DNA of 64,000 nt from Bacteroidaceae bacterium (GCA_017481875.1 JAFUOP010000006.1:1-64000), one strand, 5' to 3'. Shown: positions 8,817 through 17,844, numbered from the stretch's first letter. Translations and numbers: made by a program. The notes: a model not told the origin generated them from the sequence alone.

Positions 8817-9190
8817 TGAAGCCGCGTTTGATGCAGGGGAGGTTGAGCGTCTGGTAATACTTGTAGTCGTCATCCTCGGTGCAGAGGTGTTTATACCCGT
8901 AGCGGGGCATATACTCCCTGACTTCATAATTATTCTTCCTTCTAATTATCTGCCCTTGGCTGGGTAGATGCATTTGCCAATGCCGTCTAATCGCAACCCA
9001 AGCGGTATAACCTGCGGCTATACTATGCTTGACGAGATGCTGCCGTCACTGTCGAAACTTAGCTTTTGGCTTAGTCTCTCGTTTTCAGTTTCCCGTTTCC
9101 CGTTTTGAGCCTGCGATGCAGTCTCTAACCTCGGCTGCATTCACGGTTCAATTGCAAGCATGCTTGCATAGCGCTCATTTGCACAAGCTT

Positions 9191-10213
9191 TCACTTTTCC
9201 GCTTTCACCTTTCCGTTTAGAACCCTCTCTATCTCTTGAAGTTCTTCAGTGGTAAAGGCCGGGCTGTGGAGTGCCTTTAGATTCTTCTGCATCTGACCCA
9301 CGGAACTTGAGCCTATGATTACGCTGGTGACTCTCTCGTCGTTCAGTATCCATGCAAGGGACATCTCGGCTAGTGTCTGGCCACGGCGCCCGGCTATGCA
9401 GTTGAGGGCTTGTATCTGTTGCAGGCGCTCTTCGGTCAGGGCCTCTTTCTTCAGGTGTCCGCCGTGGGCTATGCGAGAGTCGGCGGGGATGCCGTCAAGG
9501 TACCGGCCGGCGAGCAGGCCCTGGGCTAGGGGCGAGAAGACAATGAAGCCGGCTCCGTTCTCTTTCGCTTGGTCTATGATGCCGGTTTCTTGTGGCTCGC
9601 GGTCTATGAGGTTGTACCGCCCTTGGTATATGAGACATGGTACATCGCGCTCGGCAAGGTAGCTGTATGCCACTTGCGCTGCCTCTTTGGGCCATCGTGA
9701 TATGCCTACATAGAGTGCCTTGCCGCTGCGTACTATATCTACAAGTGCCTGCAAGGTCTCTTCGAGCGGTGTGTAGGGGTCGTAGCGATGGCTGTAGAAA
9801 AGGTCGACATACTCCAGGTTCATCCTCTGCAGGCTCTGGTCGAGGCTTGCCATCAGGTTCTTGCGCGAGCACCAGCTGCCATAGGGCCCCGGCCACATAT
9901 CGTAACCCGCCTTGGTGGAGATGAACAATTCATCGCGGAACGGTTGGAGAGAACTCTTCATGAGGGTGCCCAGAGTCTTCTCGGCTGCCCCGGCCGCGGG
10001 GCCGTAGTTGTTGGCAAGGTCGAAATGGCACACGCCGTGGTCGAAGGCATAGTGCACCATAGCTCTGGCATTCTCAAAAGAATCGACATCGCCGAAATTA
10101 TGCCAGAACCCCAATGATATCTCAGGCAGCATGATGCCGCTCTTCCCGCACCTGCGGTACTTCATCCCATTAACATAGCGCCCCTCATCGGGAGTATATC
10201 CGTACTTTTCCAT
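9191..10213 (-). CDS. Aldo/keto reductase, L-glyceraldehyde 3-phosphate reductase (YghZ/Gpr) type
   Basis: A cytosolic NADPH-dependent reductase of about 340 residues with a TIM-barrel fold. The N-terminal MKYRRCGKSG and SLGFWHNFGD, the catalytic FDLANNYGP (Asp and Tyr), FISTKAGYDMWPGPYG (Lys), YSHRYDPYTP (His) and the C-terminal cofactor loop VIIGSSSVGQMQKN all match the YghZ/AKR14-like group, which reduces L-glyceraldehyde 3-phosphate and methylglyoxal. The frame is open back to a TTG at 10235-10237, but that codon overlaps the -7 box, so I start at ATG 10211-10213 (MEKYGYTPDEG). It is a single-gene unit. Base composition is like the core genome. Confidence 0.9.
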   Translation of the reverse strand: MEKYGYTPDEGRYVNGMKYRRCGKSGIMLPEISLGFWHNFGDVDSFENARAMVHYAFDHGVCHFDLANNYGPAAGAAEKTLGTLMKSSLQPFRDELFISTKAGYDMWPGPYGSWCSRKNLMASLDQSLQRMNLEYVDLFYSHRYDPYTPLEETLQALVDIVRSGKALYVGISRWPKEAAQVAYSYLAERDVPCLIYQGRYNLIDREPQETGIIDQAKENGAGFIVFSPLAQGLLAGRYLDGIPADSRIAHGGHLKKEALTEERLQQIQALNCIAGRRGQTLAEMSLAWILNDERVTSVIIGSSSVGQMQKNLKALHSPAFTTEELQEIERVLNGKVKAEK

Positions 10214-10234
10214 ACAGTCAAATATTTTCTGCTT

Positions 10235-10242
10235 CAAAGATA
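10235..10242 (-). promoter_or_regulatory. -7 box upstream of the aldo/keto reductase
   Basis: The minus strand reads TATCTTTG (TAnnTTTG). A TTG sits roughly 22 nt upstream as a possible -33. The predicted transcript would start near 10228, leaving a leader of about 15 nt to the ATG at 10213. Confidence 0.55.
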
Positions 10243-10640
10243 CAAATTATATCGGATTTTATCTCAATCTTTTCTTTTGTGTGCAGGAATCATATATTGA
10301 GGGAAATATGATTTTTATAGCCAAAAACGATGGGATAATGTGAAAAAGAGCCTATAAATCATTGGGGAAAATGTGAATATAGATAATATTTGAATAGAAA
10401 AGGAAGAAATTTTTCTTTTGTTGTTCAAAATATTGCTATTGAGTGGCGAGAAACCGCAAGATTCCTGAGTGGGGGAGGAAAGAGTAAAAGTTAAAGATTA
10501 TTCCGTCGCTTTTTGGGCTGACACATCGGTACCGCCCCTGCAGCCAAGATGACAAGCTATCGATACAGTCTTAGGCATCATCATTACTCCCTGAATGTAA
10601 TTTTATATCTTCTGAATAGAAAATATTGCCGCAAATTGCG
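10243..10640. other. Intergenic stretch without recognised genes
   Basis: About 400 bp between the aldo/keto reductase promoter and the terminators of mnmE. It is AT-rich on its left half. I see no ORF, RNA or repeat of note here. Confidence 0.5.
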
Positions 10641-10641
10641 A

Positions 10642-10667
10642 AAAAGGTTGTGTCAATACAACCTTTT
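10642..10667 (-). terminator. Second terminator hairpin downstream of mnmE
   Basis: AAAAGGTTGT pairs with ACAACCTTTT across a 6 nt loop, and the minus-strand RNA continues with a short U-run. It lies behind a first hairpin at 10707-10745, so mnmE appears to have two in series. Confidence 0.7.
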
Positions 10668-10706
10668 CTAGAACATTTCACAGTTTGACTGGGCCAACTT
10701 AATAAA

Positions 10707-10745
10707 TATACCTCAATAGCGCTATCATTGCGCTATTGAGGTATA
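10707..10745 (-). terminator. Terminator hairpin just downstream of mnmE
   Basis: A perfect 16 bp stem (10707-10722 with 10730-10745) with a 7 nt loop begins 24 bp after the mnmE stop. The U-run is weak, which may explain the second hairpin behind it. Confidence 0.7.
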
Positions 10746-10768
10746 ATATTATCTTAACTATCAATAAA

Positions 10769-12187
10769 TTATTTGCCGATGCAGAAATTTGCAAATATAG
10801 AGCCCAGCACTTGCTCGCACGATACTTCGCCAACGATTTCGGAGAGGCAGCGGATAGCGGCACGCAGGCTTTCGCTCACGAGGTCGCCACTGAGGCCGGT
10901 GGCAAGGCCTTGCTTCACTTCCTGTATGTGGGCAAGGGCGCGTTGCAGGGCTTCGTAGTGGCGGGCATTGGTTACCACCACGTCGTGGGCCGATATGTTG
11001 GGGAGGGCGGCCGAGCGCACGAGGAACTCTTCGAGGCGGTCGAGGTTGGTTGCCAGGCGGGCGGATATTGCCCACATATCGGTGGGGTTCCACAATGCTC
11101 CTTCGCCATATTTCTGCATTAGCGCGTTGGCGTGTTGCATTGTGCGCGAGAGGGCTATGGGATCTACTATGTCGCACTTGTTCACGAGCACGGCTACGTG
11201 CTTGCCACGGCACATTGGCAGCAAGCGTTTGGCGAGTTCTTCTATGGTTGCGAGTTCTTGTGTGGGGTCGATGAGCCAGAGGGCTATGTACGATTTTGAC
11301 AATTGGTCGAGGGTGCGTTCTATGCCCATACGTTCGACCACGTCGTATGTGTCGCGCAGGCCGGCGGTGTCGATGAAGCGGAAGGCTGTGCCGCTTATTG
11401 TCATAAGCCCTTCGATGGTGTCGCGTGTGGTGCCTTGTATGTCGCTCACTATGGCGCGGTCTTCGTGCAGCAGTGCGTTGAGCAGGGTGCTTTTTCCGGT
11501 GTTGGTCTCCCCCACTATTGCCACGGGCACGCCGTTCTTCACAGCATTGCCTATGCTGAAGGATTGTGCCAGACGGCTCATCACCTCTTCTATATCGTTG
11601 CAGAGGGCGAGCAGGCGTGTGCGGTCGGCAAATTCTACGTCTTCTTCGCTGAAGTCGAGCTCGAGCTCCATCAGCGAGGTGAGTTCGAGGAGTTTGTCGC
11701 GCAGAATAGACAATTGCTTGCTGAAGCCGCCCTTCAGTTGGTTCATTGCAAGGCGGTGTGCTGCACGTGAGTTAGATGCGATGAGGTCGGCCACTGCTTC
11801 GGCACGGCTGAGGTCCATTTTTCCATTGAGGAAGGCGCGCATTGTGAACTCGCCTGCATCGGCCTGACGTGCTCCGTGCTCAAAAAGGGCGAGCAGAAGC
11901 TGGCGGGTGATGTATGGCGATGCGTGGCAGCTTATCTCCACACTCTCTTCGCCTGTGTAGCTGTGTGGAGCGCGCATTATGGTTACGAGTACCTCGTCGA
12001 GTACTTCACCGGGCGTTGTGCAGATGTCGCCGTAGGCCACGGTGTGGCTTTTTCTTGCTGCGAGCGGTGCTCCCTTGCGCGGGATAAAAATCTTATCTGC
12101 AATGCTTATGGCAGCGGGGCCTGAGACTCTTATCACATTTATTGCACCACCCTGCGGGGTTGCCAATGCGCATATTGTATCTTTCAT
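10769..12187 (-). CDS. mnmE: tRNA modification GTPase MnmE
   Basis: MnmE with MnmG (GidA) adds the carboxymethylaminomethyl group to U34 of certain tRNAs, using GTP hydrolysis and a folate donor. The N-terminal tetrahydrofolate-binding domain begins DTICALATPQGG. An inserted Ras-like GTPase domain carries the P-loop GETNTGKST (about residue 227), G3 DTAGLRDT and G4 NKCD. The C-terminal CIGK motif, which supplies the essential Cys, is intact at the very end. I start at ATG 12185-12187 (MKDTIC); an in-frame ATG four codons earlier is possible. It follows the nucleoside phosphorylase gene on the same strand but a hairpin terminator lies between them. Confidence 0.96.
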   Translation of the reverse strand: MKDTICALATPQGGAINVIRVSGPAAISIADKIFIPRKGAPLAARKSHTVAYGDICTTPGEVLDEVLVTIMRAPHSYTGEESVEISCHASPYITRQLLLALFEHGARQADAGEFTMRAFLNGKMDLSRAEAVADLIASNSRAAHRLAMNQLKGGFSKQLSILRDKLLELTSLMELELDFSEEDVEFADRTRLLALCNDIEEVMSRLAQSFSIGNAVKNGVPVAIVGETNTGKSTLLNALLHEDRAIVSDIQGTTRDTIEGLMTISGTAFRFIDTAGLRDTYDVVERMGIERTLDQLSKSYIALWLIDPTQELATIEELAKRLLPMCRGKHVAVLVNKCDIVDPIALSRTMQHANALMQKYGEGALWNPTDMWAISARLATNLDRLEEFLVRSAALPNISAHDVVVTNARHYEALQRALAHIQEVKQGLATGLSGDLVSESLRAAIRCLSEIVGEVSCEQVLGSIFANFCIGK

Positions 12188-12228
12188 ATAAGAAGGCATA
12201 TAAATGAGTTGTGTTTATTTGTGTGTGC

Positions 12229-12264
12229 AAAAAAGGCTGCGCAGTGTACCCGCACAGCCTTTTT
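12229..12264 (-). terminator. Intrinsic terminator after the nucleoside phosphorylase gene
   Basis: AAAAAGGCTG at 12230-12239 pairs with CAGCCTTTTT at 12255-12264; read on the minus strand the hairpin ends in a run of T. It begins about 10 bp after the phosphorylase stop. Confidence 0.75.
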
Positions 12265-12275
12265 AGAAAGCGGTA

Positions 12276-13154
12276 TCAGATTCGGTCGAGCACGGTTTGT
12301 ATGAGCTCGCGCATCTTCTCGTTGTAATCGACATTGGCCTTTTGTGCCAGACGGTTGGCAATGACAAGGCAGACGGTTACAGCCTTGTGCCCCATAAGGG
12401 CTGCCAAGCCTGCGAGCGCTGAGCTCTCCATCTCGAAGTTTGTAATGCAATGCCCTTTGTACTCGAAGGAGTGTATTTTTTCGTTCTGATGAGGGTCGGC
12501 CAAAGGCACGCGCAAACGACGGCCCTGCGGGCCGAAGAAGCCGCCACAGGCGATTGTAACGCCACGCACCATATCCTCACGGCCTATCTGCTGCACCAAT
12601 TCGGCATCGGCATCTATCACATAGGGGGCGGGTTGGCACATATTGCCCGACCAGCCGAGGTGGTTCAAGAGTGCGCGCTCGAACTGAAGGTCGCACACCT
12701 CGTTGCGCCCCGCATAGAAATTGAGCAAGCCGTCGAAGCCCACCGATTTTGCCGAGCAGATGAAGGTGCCCACGGGGGTGTGTGGTTGCAGGCCACCGCA
12801 AGTGCCTATGCGCACCATTTGCAGGCTGCGCAAGGTATCCTTTTCGTAGCGTGTCTCAAAGTCGATATTGGCAAGAGCATCGAGCTCGTTCACTACAATA
12901 TCCACGTTGTCGCACCCTATGCCGGTGGATACCACCGTGATGCGCTTGCCTTTGTAGGTACCTGTGATAGTGCGGAACTCGCGATGCTGTATGTCGCACT
13001 CGCTGCTATCGAAAAAAGATGCCACCAGGGGGACACGCTCGGGGTCGCCCACAAGAATCACTCTGTCTGCCAACTGTTCGGGTTTTACTCCTAAATGATA
13101 AACTGCCCCGTTTGGCTCGATGAGCAGCTCCGAAGGAGGAAAATAACGCTTCAT
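12276..13154 (-). CDS. Nucleoside phosphorylase (uridine phosphorylase family)
   Basis: A cytosolic enzyme of about 292 residues that should cleave a nucleoside with phosphate to base and ribose-1-phosphate in pyrimidine or purine salvage. VILVGDPERV, then IGCDNVDIVVNEL, RIGTCGG (phosphate binding) and the late NFEMESSAL (ribose-binding Glu/Met/Glu signature of the PNP/UDP family) are all present. It is longer than E. coli Udp, as in other Bacteroidota members. The frame extends to a GTG three codons upstream; I take the ATG at 13152-13154 (MKRYFPPSE). Which nucleoside is preferred cannot be read from the sequence. It lies 48 bp downstream of floA on the same strand. Confidence 0.88.
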   Translation of the reverse strand: MKRYFPPSELLIEPNGAVYHLGVKPEQLADRVILVGDPERVPLVASFFDSSECDIQHREFRTITGTYKGKRITVVSTGIGCDNVDIVVNELDALANIDFETRYEKDTLRSLQMVRIGTCGGLQPHTPVGTFICSAKSVGFDGLLNFYAGRNEVCDLQFERALLNHLGWSGNMCQPAPYVIDADAELVQQIGREDMVRGVTIACGGFFGPQGRRLRVPLADPHQNEKIHSFEYKGHCITNFEMESSALAGLAALMGHKAVTVCLVIANRLAQKANVDYNEKMRELIQTVLDRI

Positions 13155-13202
13155 AATCAACACTCTTTAATTGTTCAACAGTATAGGATTTATACACTTT
13201 TA

Positions 13203-14561
13203 TCAATCTTTTGCAATATTGTCGCGCATTGCAGTGTCGGCCTGGATATTCTTCATACGATAGTAATCCATTATACCCAGGTTGCCTGTGCGGAATGCCT
13301 CGGCCATAGCTTTGGGGACCTCGGCCTCGGCCTCGATAACGTGTGCACGAGCCTCCTGTGCGCGGGCCTTCATCTCCTGTTCCAAGGCAACAGCCATTGC
13401 ACGACGCTCCTCGGCCTTGGCCTGGGCGATATTTTTGTCGGCGTTGGCTTGGTCTATCTGCAATGCCGCACCGATGTTCTTACCTATGTCGATATCGGCA
13501 ATGTCGATTGAGAGAATCTCGAATGCAGTACCGGCATCGAGGCCCTTCTTGAGCACGAGTTTAGATATTGAATCGGGGTTCTCAAGCACCGCCTTGTGGT
13601 TCTCTGACGAACCGATTGAAGACACAATGCCCTCGCCTACACGGGCAAGCACAGTGTCCTCACCAGCACCACCCACGAGACGTTTAATGTTGGCACGCAC
13701 TGTTACACGAGCAATGGCAATGAGCTGAATACCATCTTTGGCCACAGCTGTAACGTGGGGAGTATCGATAACCTTGGGGTTCACCGACATCTGCACCGCC
13801 TCGAACACATCACGGCCTGCAAGATCGATGGCTGTGGCCATTTGGAACGTGAGTTCGATATTGGCCTTGGCTGCCGACACAAGCGCGTGCACAACTTTCT
13901 CCACGTTGCCACCTGCAAGGTAGTGAGCCTCCAGGGCATCACGGGTTATATCCTCCAAGCCAGCCTTGTGAGCCTCAATCATTGCCTGCACAATGGTATA
14001 TGGCGGCACGTTACGAATGCGCATAAGGAACAACTGCACCAATGAGATATTGACACCCGACACTTTGGCCGAGAGCCACAGCACGAATGGCACATAATGA
14101 AAAAACACCGATAGCACCACCACTATAGCAATGGCAACTAATGCAATTAAAAATGTATTGTCCATAGAATATAAAAAATTAGGTTTTGTCTTTTGTTCTT
14201 TCTTTGTCGTTTTTTTATGGTTTGTTACGACATCTTCTCTCTGCGCCGTGCTCTTGGTCAGCTCGACATTGAATACCCTGCGGGAGCCTATGGGTATAAT
14301 CATAGTCTTGTGCCCGACGTACGAAACCCGCAGATGGTTATCGGTATTCTTCACAACCATCGAGAAATTGCCATTGAAACCGGTTTCCGCAGCCGTGATT
14401 ATACGATTCTTATCGTCGCGCTCGGTGATGCTCGCCATGGGAAGTTGCCCCTCGGCATCGCTGACGATGGTGCCGGTGATGACTACGCCTTTTTGAGCAA
14501 ATGCCGAAACGGCAATGGTGCAGAAAAGCACAAGCAACAATATATGTTTTGCCCTGTTCAC
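13203..14561 (-). CDS. floA: FloA flotillin-like protein with an extra exported CarboxypepD_reg-like N-terminal domain
   Basis: From about residue 133 on (MDNTFLIAL) this is a complete FloA/SPFH protein: one hydrophobic segment, [61 protein letters not shown] and the [21 protein letters not shown] coiled coil. FloA organises membrane microdomains. Ahead of it the frame encodes a signal peptide ([22 protein letters not shown]) and a beta-sandwich like the regulatory domain of carboxypeptidase D ([28 protein letters not shown]), then a Lys-rich linker. Usual FloA proteins start at the position of the inner ATG (14163-14165), so the fusion is unusual; topology would be periplasmic domain, membrane segment, cytoplasmic SPFH. 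The outer start is a GTG, 22 bp after the NfeD stop. A separate start at the inner ATG could also occur. Confidence 0.88.
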   Translation of the reverse strand: MNRAKHILLLVLFCTIAVSAFAQKGVVITGTIVSDAEGQLPMASITERDDKNRIITAAETGFNGNFSMVVKNTDNHLRVSYVGHKTMIIPIGSRRVFNVELTKSTAQREDVVTNHKKTTKKEQKTKPNFLYSMDNTFLIALVAIAIVVVLSVFFHYVPFVLWLSAKVSGVNISLVQLFLMRIRNVPPYTIVQAMIEAHKAGLEDITRDALEAHYLAGGNVEKVVHALVSAAKANIELTFQMATAIDLAGRDVFEAVQMSVNPKVIDTPHVTAVAKDGIQLIAIARVTVRANIKRLVGGAGEDTVLARVGEGIVSSIGSSENHKAVLENPDSISKLVLKKGLDAGTAFEILSIDIADIDIGKNIGAALQIDQANADKNIAQAKAEERRAMAVALEQEMKARAQEARAHVIEAEAEVPKAMAEAFRTGNLGIMDYYRMKNIQADTAMRDNIAKD

Positions 14562-14583
14562 GCCTGTTGGGTTATAAATGTCA

Positions 14584-15054
14584 TTAAACCGCGGTTTTGC
14601 TCTTCACAAATATAGTGCCACCGGCAATGCGTGTAACACACACAATTGTGCCCTCTTCCATAAAACCGGAAGCCGATGTAACCTCAACAAGCCGCCCACC
14701 AAAGTCGGCCTCGCCAACAAGTGCAAGACGTGTAACAGCCACACCCTCGTCGCCCACGGAAAGCGTTGTGGTATCGGGGTTCTGCACCGTGGAATCGATA
14801 TTTTTTTTAAGTGCCACATTGTCGATGGACTTACCATAAACAGCCCACAAGATGAGCACTACTATTGCCAACGCAACTATTGCGAGTGTGAGCCACCCTG
14901 CCAACGGCATAAAATTAAAAGCATATGCTACAGCTCCAAACATAGAGAGAGCACCAAGAACACCGGTGATACCAACCCCGGGAATAAGGGCCACCTCAAG
15001 GGCAAGCAACAGCACACCCACAAGAACCAAAATTGCAATAATTACTATATCCAT
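14584..15054 (-). CDS. NfeD-like membrane protein, partner of FloA
   Basis: A 156-residue protein with three hydrophobic helices in the first 90 residues ([20 protein letters not shown], then two more) and a C-terminal OB-fold-like domain ([38 protein letters not shown]). This is the short, protease-free form of NfeD, which is commonly encoded next to flotillin-like genes and is thought to help membrane microdomain assembly. It sits 3 bp after the TPR/PD40 gene stop and 22 bp before floA, so the three form an operon. Confidence 0.9.
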   Translation of the reverse strand: MDIVIIAILVLVGVLLLALEVALIPGVGITGVLGALSMFGAVAYAFNFMPLAGWLTLAIVALAIVVLILWAVYGKSIDNVALKKNIDSTVQNPDTTTLSVGDEGVAVTRLALVGEADFGGRLVEVTSASGFMEEGTIVCVTRIAGGTIFVKSKTAV

Positions 15055-15057
15055 AAT

Positions 15058-16488
15058 TTATCTGTGTAATTTTTTCAATTCCAATTTTCTTATTTCATAC
15101 TCCATAAGCTCCAAAGTACTTGCATCGAGCTCCACCTGGCGTTCAAGCCTCATAATCTCTGCCGACAGATTTTTCTTAACAACATCATTTGCCGTTGCAT
15201 ATTCGTCACGCCGGCATTGCAACAACGCCTCGTTCTTTTGCAATGCAATGGAACCCTTTTGCCATTTAATGAACAACTCGCGTGCCTCTGCACTCCGGAA
15301 ATCACTTAATGCGGTGTAGTCGGCAGCATTGTCTATTACAAAAAAGAACTCCGCATCATCTCCCTCTTCGGGCTGCTCATAAAACAAAATTGTTTGTTGC
15401 CGACGAGCTTCACGTACAACATCTTCATCGACCTGCGTAGCAGCAATTGCAGTGAGACGTGCACAAGAGAGCAATTTATTGTAAGGCATATTCTCCGCGT
15501 CATACTTCACAGCCGATGCGTTTGGAACAAATACATACACACACACTTTGCCCTCGGGCTGGCGACGATCGCTGGCAAACCAACCAAGATTGGCCACTTC
15601 ATTAATAGCCAACATATAATCATTGGCCTGCGAGTTGAACGGCATTCCCACATTATCGGGGCGCAAGAAACGAGACGCCTCATTATCGTAACGTGTTATA
15701 AAAATATCGTAACCACCGATAGAGCCATCGCCATCGCTGGCAAAATATAGTGTTACACCATCGGCAAGCATAAACGGGTAGTTGTCGTTGCCATTCGTTT
15801 CAAAGCCGGCGAGCTTAGACGGCCTCCCCCACTCTTTATCTACCTTGCTGCTGTGATACAATTTCAACAGGCTGTCGCCCTCGTTCTTCATTGCATAATA
15901 TATGTCGGTGCCACGCTCTGTTTCGGCCAAGTAGCCGCCATCTTCATCATCTTCGTCAAAGAAATCGGCTACAGAGGCAAGAAGCCCCACATCGCGCCCC
16001 ATCTTATAGGCCGAAAGGAATTTGTCTTTATCAACCACAAAACTATCTATAACACAAACCTTCTCGGTGGTATTTATCATACGGCTCAAGCGATTCACAC
16101 TACTCAGTTTCTCTTTATACAATGCAGTGAGAGAGTCGTCGCTGCAGAGGGAAAGGAAATCCTCGTAATGCACTGCGGCTTCGGTGTAGAGGGCACTGTC
16201 GGCACAGAGGTCGCCAAGGTAGCGGTAAGCATTTGTAATTTTGCGCGATGCAGCAAACTCCAGCATCTCTTTGATATCTGCAGTGTCTTTTGTTTCGTAG
16301 CAACAAACCGCATACCAATAGTTTAGTTCACTGTTTTTGGGGTTACGCGAAAGCAGTTTTTCAAACATCGGCTTTGCTTCGGCATATTCTCCTGCCAAAA
16401 ACAATTTGCGGGCCGTGTTTTTGTTTTGTGCAATTGCCACGTTAAAAGACAGCAATGCAACAAGTATTATAGATAAAGTATATTTCAT
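15058..16488 (-). CDS. Secreted TPR and PD40 (WD40-like) repeat protein
   Basis: A 476-residue protein with a signal peptide (KYTLSIILVALLSFNVAIAQ), TPR helices at about 22-130 (GEYAEAKPMFEKLL, ELNYWYAVCCYE, AYRYLGDLCADSALYTEAAVHYEDFL) and a beta-propeller segment around 200-330 with PD40-like units (YPFMLADGVTLYFASDGDGSIGG, FDIF-like GYDIFITRYD, GWFASDRR). The C-terminal 90 residues form a coiled coil rich in Glu, Lys and Arg. Similar proteins are encoded near OmpA-like or gliding genes in Bacteroidota; here it leads the NfeD-FloA operon, so an envelope role connected with the microdomain proteins is plausible but not shown. Confidence 0.78.
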   Translation of the reverse strand: MKYTLSIILVALLSFNVAIAQNKNTARKLFLAGEYAEAKPMFEKLLSRNPKNSELNYWYAVCCYETKDTADIKEMLEFAASRKITNAYRYLGDLCADSALYTEAAVHYEDFLSLCSDDSLTALYKEKLSSVNRLSRMINTTEKVCVIDSFVVDKDKFLSAYKMGRDVGLLASVADFFDEDDEDGGYLAETERGTDIYYAMKNEGDSLLKLYHSSKVDKEWGRPSKLAGFETNGNDNYPFMLADGVTLYFASDGDGSIGGYDIFITRYDNEASRFLRPDNVGMPFNSQANDYMLAINEVANLGWFASDRRQPEGKVCVYVFVPNASAVKYDAENMPYNKLLSCARLTAIAATQVDEDVVREARRQQTILFYEQPEEGDDAEFFFVIDNAADYTALSDFRSAEARELFIKWQKGSIALQKNEALLQCRRDEYATANDVVKKNLSAEIMRLERQVELDASTLELMEYEIRKLELKKLHR

Positions 16489-16533
16489 TTTAGAATATTT
16501 TACAACAAGTGCAGAATATATTCGCGCTTAGCG

Positions 16534-16541
16534 CAAATATA
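16534..16541 (-). promoter_or_regulatory. -7 box of the TPR/PD40-nfeD-floA operon
   Basis: The minus strand reads TATATTTG (TAnnTTTG), about 45 nt before the ATG. The -33 element is not obvious. A short GCGC-TAA-GCGC inverted repeat follows in the leader. Confidence 0.5.
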
Positions 16542-16700
16542 ACAACAAATAATTATAAACATACTTTTTTAAGAATAATTTACCTAATTGAAACACAAAA
16601 AAAACATTTTCGTACAGAAAAAAGAAAAGTTCTTTTGCACAAAACAGTAATATGTGAGAGCAAATTATTAACTTCGCAACCTTAAAACCACACAGGCGCA

Positions 16701-17456
16701 ATGGCAAAATTCACAGAAGAGCAGAAGACATACAACATCATAAAGAGACGCTTTTCAAAAGCCACCAAGGATTACAACCTGCTTGAAGAAGGAGACAAGA
16801 TATTGGTTGCTCTTTCAGGAGGGAAGGATTCGCTTACAATGCTGCAACTGCTTGCTGAGCGCAGCCACATATTTTGCCCCCGAATAGAGATTGAAGCCGC
16901 GCACATATCAATGTTAAATATTCCTTACAAAAGCAACACTGTTTTTTTACAAAAATTCTGTAACGATTTAGGCGTAGCACTGCACTTGGCAAGCAGCAGC
17001 TTCGACGCAGAGACCGACACCCGTAAATCGCCCTGCTTTCTCTGTTCCTGGAACCGCCGAAAAGCTCTTTTTGAGCTTGCGCAGGAGAGAGGCTGCAACA
17101 AAATAGCCCTAGGACACAACATGGACGATTTCATAGAGACAATGCTTATGAACATAACCTTTCAGGGTTCATTCAGTGCAATGGCACCAATTATGAAAAT
17201 GGATAAATTCCCTATAAGCATTATACGCCCACTCTGCCTTGTAAACGAGAAAGATATTGAGCAACACGCGCTTAACCAATCATTCCCGGCGCAAATAAAA
17301 AACTGCCCCCATGAAAACAGTTCCAATCGTAAACAGATGAAAGACCTGCTTGCACACCTCGAGTCGCTGAACCCCGAAGCACGGTACAACATCTGGGGTT
17401 CTATGAGCAATATTCAGCCGGAACTACTCCCGCGAAAAACAGACAATAAACAGTAA
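16701..17456 (+). CDS. ttcA: TtcA-type tRNA 2-thiocytidine synthetase (PP-loop ATPase)
   Basis: A cytosolic tRNA-thiolation enzyme of 251 residues. The PP-loop SGGKDS (about residue 40-45) adenylates the target cytidine. Cys residues in CFLC (about 112-115) and a later NCPHE fit the three Cys that hold the Fe-S cluster in TtcA, followed by the typical SSNRKQMKDLL. It is shorter than E. coli TtcA but like Bacteroidota members. A TtuA-type relative cannot be fully excluded. The gene stands alone at the start of a plus-strand run, with a possible TAnnTTCG -7 box in the upstream gap. Confidence 0.88.
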   Translation: MAKFTEEQKTYNIIKRRFSKATKDYNLLEEGDKILVALSGGKDSLTMLQLLAERSHIFCPRIEIEAAHISMLNIPYKSNTVFLQKFCNDLGVALHLASSSFDAETDTRKSPCFLCSWNRRKALFELAQERGCNKIALGHNMDDFIETMLMNITFQGSFSAMAPIMKMDKFPISIIRPLCLVNEKDIEQHALNQSFPAQIKNCPHENSSNRKQMKDLLAHLESLNPEARYNIWGSMSNIQPELLPRKTDNKQ

Positions 17457-17469
17457 AAATATTATACAA

Positions 17470-17844
17470 ATGACAAAAATCATTCTAACAATCACACTGC
17501 TTGTAATATCGAACAGTTTTATGACACTCGCCTGGTATGGCAATCTTAAGTTACAAGATTTAAAACTTATATCGTCTAACACCCCACTAATTCTTATTAT
17601 ATTAATCAGCTGGGGAATTGCATTGCTCGAATATACCTTTTTAATACCGGCCAACCGCATAGGCAGCGAAATTAACGGTGGGCCATTTTCACTTGTGCAA
17701 TTAAAAGTGATTCAAGAAGTAATTTCGTGTCTTGTATTCGGAATTATAGTATCAATACTTTTCAAAGGAGAGAGCCTTCAATGGAACCACTTTGTGGCAG
17801 TATTATTTCTTGTACTTGCCGTCTATTTTGTATTTTTAAAATAG
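17470..17844 (+). CDS. DMT-superfamily small membrane protein (DUF486)
   Basis: 124 residues with four predicted membrane helices (IILTITLLVISNSFMTLAW, PLILIILISWGIALLEYTF, VISCLVFGIIVSILF, FVAVLFLVLAVYFVFL). The conserved ANRIGSE and GGPFSLVQLKVIQEV match DUF486, a half-size relative of drug/metabolite transporters. Substrate unknown. It starts 13 bp after the ttcA stop and ends at a strong terminator, so the two form a short operon. Confidence 0.85.
   Translation: MTKIILTITLLVISNSFMTLAWYGNLKLQDLKLISSNTPLILIILISWGIALLEYTFLIPANRIGSEINGGPFSLVQLKVIQEVISCLVFGIIVSILFKGESLQWNHFVAVLFLVLAVYFVFLK

Larger units (their letters stand above)
8223..9190. other. Gene-poor boundary region with short inverted repeats
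   Basis: Almost 1 kb without a convincing gene between the accessory module and the aldo/keto reductase. It contains a perfect 10 bp inverted repeat at 8727-8748 (ATGACAAAAC, 2 nt, mirror), a perfect 11 bp inverted repeat at 8788-8816 (TGGTGCTCCAT, 7 nt loop), a 16 bp palindrome at 9153-9168 and a short tandem GTTTCCC at about 9090-9105. A 63-codon minus frame (8782-8973) exists, but its end lies inside the second hairpin and I recognise nothing in it. The region may be decayed mobile DNA or an insertion boundary. No tRNA or att-like duplication is visible. Confidence 0.5.

Noticed and set aside
8782..8973. 63-codon minus-strand frame in the gap before the aldo/keto reductase
   Set aside because: Its end lies in a perfect inverted repeat, there is no promoter, and no family is recognised; too weak to call a gene.
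9153..9168. 16 bp palindrome TGCAAGCATGCTTGCA as an operator or att site
   Set aside because: No second copy or neighbouring integrase or regulator to support a role; noted only as part of the gap.
10968..11867. 299-codon plus-strand frame opposite mnmE
   Set aside because: Ser/Arg-rich composition without motifs, fully covered by the intact mnmE gene on the other strand.
12450..13094. 214-codon plus-strand frame opposite the nucleoside phosphorylase
   Set aside because: Shadow of the phosphorylase gene, no motif and no start signal.
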